From positions 1 to 33,709 of the forward strand of contig JAUXAG010000024.1 of NCBI GenBank assembly GCA_030614915.1: DNA of 33,709 bases, written 5' to 3'. The position numbers were made by a program, and so were the translations under genes. Below, in pieces: positions 31,558 through 33,709 of this stretch. A model generated the notes under the pieces. The model saw only the letters and a program-made list of their open reading frames with translations. It made no database searches and had not been told where the DNA came from. Every line of letters starts with the position of its first letter. Positions within the stretch are counted from its first letter, which is position 1. The stretch is from Actinomycetes bacterium (GTDB taxonomy: Bacteria > Planctomycetota > Phycisphaerae > JAACET01).

Positions 31558-32841
31558 ATGAGCAGTCAGAGTAATTCGCAACTTATGGCCCAGGCACGAG
31601 AAGTCATTCCTGGCGGAGTCAACTCTCCGGTTCGGGCCTTTGGACCGGTGGGCATCGAGCCGCGCTTTATCGATCGAGCTGCCGGCTCGCACATCTGGGA
31701 CGTAGAGGGAAAAGAGTATATCGACTATGTCGGTTCCTGGGGTCCTCTTATTCACGGTCACGCTTACCCGCCGGTGGTCGAAGCCGTTCGCCAGGCTGCG
31801 GGCAGGGGTACCAGCTTCGGGGCACCGACGGCAGCTGAGGTGGAATTGGCTCAGCTAGTGTGCGAACGGGTTGCTTCGGTCCAGATGGTGCGCCTGGTGA
31901 ATTCAGGCACGGAGGCCACCATGACCGCAGTCCGTTTAGCCAGGGCCTTCACCGGCCGATCAAGAATCATCAAATTTACCGGCGGCTATCACGGCCATGC
32001 CGACACCTTCCTGGTCAAGGCCGGCTCCGGAGCGGCAACTCTTGGCACACCAACCAGTCCTGGCATACCCAGGGAGGTTGTGGCCGATACACTCACAGCC
32101 GAGTTCAATAACCTCGAAGCTGTAGGCCGCCTTTTTAAAATTCATTCCGCCCAGATCGCCGCGGTAATAGTCGAACCGGTCTGCGGCAACGCCGGTGTTA
32201 TTCCCCCAGCCGATGGTTTCTTGCAAGGGCTGCGCGATTTGACCGCCCAGCATGCTGCGGTCTTGATCTTTGACGAGGTGATGACCGGCTTTCGCTTGGG
32301 TCCCAGCGGCGCCCAGGGATTGTTCGGGATCAATCCCGATCTGACGACCTTTGGCAAGATTATTGGCGGCGGTCTGCCTATCGGTGCGGTTGGCGGGGCG
32401 GCTGAAATCATGAAACAGTTAGCTCCGGTTGGACCGGTTTACCAGGCCGGCACCCTTTCGGGCAATCCTATTGCCGTTGCCGCCGGCTTAGCAACTCTTA
32501 GAGCGTTGAACGAGGAAGTCTACACCAAGCTCGAGAGTCTGGCTAGCCGGCTAGAGAATGGTTTTAAGAATAATCTGGCCAAGCTTTCCCTGCCCTTTCA
32601 ATTTCAGCGGGTGGGGTCCATGGCCTGTTTGTTTTTTACGGAGCAGCCTGTTGGAAATTACGCCCAGGCCAGCTCATCGGATACCGAGCGTTTCGCAGTT
32701 TATTTTCGAGCTATGCTCGAGCAGGGCATTTATCTGCCGCCCTCGCAGTTTGAAGCCTTCTTCATCAGTGCTGCCCACACGCTCGAGGATATCGATCGGA
32801 CTGTTGACGCTAACTTTGCAGCTTTGCAGGCGGACGGCTAA
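31558..32841 (+). CDS. hemL: Glutamate-1-semialdehyde 2,1-aminomutase
   Basis: A 427-residue PLP enzyme converting glutamate-1-semialdehyde to 5-aminolevulinate, the second step of the C5 pathway started by HemA. Motifs: PGGVNSPVRAFGPVG at the N-terminus, NSGTEATMTAVRLARA, GGYHGHADTFLVKAGSG, an IFDEVMTGFR segment with the PLP Asp, and TTFGKIIGGGLPIGAVGG with the PLP lysine K267. The C-terminal QGIYLPPSQFEAFFIS is typical. Length is normal. It starts 14 bases after the ahbD fusion and is the last haem gene; a 139-base gap without a clear terminator precedes the nqrA-like gene. Confidence 0.97.
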   Translation: MSSQSNSQLMAQAREVIPGGVNSPVRAFGPVGIEPRFIDRAAGSHIWDVEGKEYIDYVGSWGPLIHGHAYPPVVEAVRQAAGRGTSFGAPTAAEVELAQLVCERVASVQMVRLVNSGTEATMTAVRLARAFTGRSRIIKFTGGYHGHADTFLVKAGSGAATLGTPTSPGIPREVVADTLTAEFNNLEAVGRLFKIHSAQIAAVIVEPVCGNAGVIPPADGFLQGLRDLTAQHAAVLIFDEVMTGFRLGPSGAQGLFGINPDLTTFGKIIGGGLPIGAVGGAAEIMKQLAPVGPVYQAGTLSGNPIAVAAGLATLRALNEEVYTKLESLASRLENGFKNNLAKLSLPFQFQRVGSMACLFFTEQPVGNYAQASSSDTERFAVYFRAMLEQGIYLPPSQFEAFFISAAHTLEDIDRTVDANFAALQADG

Positions 32842-32980
32842 CCAACCATATTCGTAGGAGTTCTCCTCTTGCAAATTTCTGTTGGACAGCCATAGTGCTC
32901 TGCCCGCGTAAGCACTGGAAATCGGGTAAGGTTTTCTGGTGTTTTCGCTTGTGTAAGTTTGTCTTCTGAGATGTTTTCGG

Positions 32981-33709
32981 ATGAAGATCAAGAAAGGCTA
33001 TCTTCCCAGAATCACGGGTCGACCGGCTTCGGATCTTACCAGCCAAGAAGTTATATCTCCCTTGCAAATACCCATCTGGTTGGCGGGCAAGCAATACAGG
33101 CCGCTGGTCAAGCCGGGTCAGGCCATCAAGTGCGGAGAGCCGTTGGCTGAGCTGGAGATTTCCGGTGGAAGCCTGAATATTCCAGCGCCTTACAAGGGGA
33201 CTGTGGAGCAGATTGAATTCGAAAAGGGATTTCTGATCCTCAACGTAGCTGAGCCGAATCCGCAAGCGTGGTCGGAGCCAACTTATCCGGACCCGGCGGT
33301 GATGGAAGATCGAGTGGCTCGAGAACGCCTGGCAGCTGCGGGTATTTGGCCGGCGTTCTGGGATTCGGCAAGTGCTGGCACGCCCGCCCTGGATGCCCCC
33401 CAGCCCAAGGCCATCGTGATCAAGGCCGTCTGTGCCGAGCCTTTCCGGGCTCGGGGCAAGGTGGTCCTGGAGAATAACCTCGAACTGTTTCTGCAGGGCT
33501 TGAGTTACCTGGAGCGGCTCAGCGGGGAGTTTGCCCCCACTTATCTGATTCTCACGGCTGCTCAACATCCTCTGGCTAAAAAGATTAAAAAAGAAGTGGC
33601 TGGCCTGGCCTGGGTTCGGCCGATATTTGTGCCCCTGGTTTATCCGGTCGGCAACAATCAATATCTCTGGCGGTGTCTGCGGCGAAACGAGAGTAACTTA
33701 CAAAAAGGA
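32981..33709 (+). CDS. nqrA: NqrA-like subunit, cut by the right edge
   Basis: At least 243 residues, open to the window end. ATG at 32981 begins MKIKKGYLPRITGRP, close to the usual MKIKKGLDLPIAGAP of NqrA, the subunit A of Na+-translocating NADH:quinone reductase. A barrel-sandwich part follows (GKQYRPLVKPGQAIKCGEPL, IPAPYKGTVEQI). The segment LAAAGIWPAFW with a preceding VARERL resembles the NqrA REALLASGLWPAFR region. NqrA has no redox group and helps form the quinone site. The related RnfC is the main alternative, but its glycine-rich and ferredoxin motifs would lie later or are not seen here. No ribosome-binding site is obvious. If nqrBCDEF follow, an Na+ pump lies next to the haem operon. 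Confidence 0.75.
   Translation, partial: MKIKKGYLPRITGRPASDLTSQEVISPLQIPIWLAGKQYRPLVKPGQAIKCGEPLAELEISGGSLNIPAPYKGTVEQIEFEKGFLILNVAEPNPQAWSEPTYPDPAVMEDRVARERLAAAGIWPAFWDSASAGTPALDAPQPKAIVIKAVCAEPFRARGKVVLENNLELFLQGLSYLERLSGEFAPTYLILTAAQHPLAKKIKKEVAGLAWVRPIFVPLVYPVGNNQYLWRCLRRNESNLQKG

Noticed and set aside
1-33709. tRNA, rRNA, CRISPR array, riboswitch (including cobalamin type) and replication origin
   Set aside because: No cloverleaf, repeat-spacer array or conserved riboswitch core was recognised anywhere, although small RNAs cannot be excluded by eye.

Overview
The window looks like part of a chromosome from a strictly anaerobic bacterium. Evidence: haem made by the siroheme-dependent (Ahb) route instead of an oxygen-linked route, a heterodisulfide-reductase/floxin (Hdr-Flx) electron-transfer operon, a 12-haem cytochrome c, and the start of a probable Na+-translocating NADH:quinone reductase. 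The integrase-type transposase on the left resembles, from memory, a family common in Planctomycetes. An anaerobic planctomycete (Phycisphaerae-like) or a sulfate-reducer-like lineage are my best guesses; I cannot place it more finely without a search.

Left third (1-6970): accessory DNA, all genes on the minus strand. From left to right: the very start of a gene cut by the window edge, a small membrane/zinc-ribbon protein, an IS-type integrase, a lipoprotein, a PP2C/SpoIIE-type phosphatase, a SigZ-like ECF sigma factor, an ArsM arsenite methyltransferase, a family-2 O-methyltransferase-like enzyme, and a truncated and frameshifted C-terminal remnant of an ACR3 arsenite pump. The last three look like a decayed arsenic-handling locus.

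Middle (7364-21126): a plus-strand operon of ten genes, mostly overlapping or closely spaced. It starts with a 1341-residue protein that joins about 30 membrane segments to a NapC-like start and 12 haem-binding motifs. Then follow hdrC, hdrB, an HdrA N-half fused to NuoE, NuoF, a NuoG-type N-terminus fused to the HdrA C-half, and four Flx-like subunits (MvhD/FlxD, FlxC, FlxB, FlxA). One HdrA is thus split over two polypeptides at its first ferredoxin motif, with a NADH-dehydrogenase cassette (NuoE, NuoF, NuoG-N) sitting exactly in the break. The operon encodes two separate pyridine-nucleotide sites (NuoF and FlxA), one HdrA flavin site and a membrane multihaem cytochrome.

Right third (21411-33709): a second plus-strand operon with a lone receiver-domain protein, a HemX/CcsA-like membrane protein and then haem genes: precorrin-2 dehydrogenase, hemA, hemC, cobA-hemD, ahbC, hemB, an ahbD fused to two AhbA/B domains, and hemL. 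Together these give nearly every step from glutamyl-tRNA to haem; only a dedicated sirohydrochlorin ferrochelatase is not separately visible. The window ends inside an nqrA-like gene.

Regulation links the two operons. Each has a good sigma-54 (-24/-12) promoter, and each of these is preceded, about 160 and 105 bases upstream, by nearly the same palindrome ATTCTCA[C/T]AA[C/T]TGAGA. The simplest reading is one sigma-54 activator switching on both the multihaem Hdr-Nuo-Flx complex and the haem synthesis it needs. No activator gene of that type lies in the window. The split-HdrA/NuoEFG/Flx complex with its giant membrane cytochrome, co-regulated with a dedicated haem operon, is the candidate new system here.
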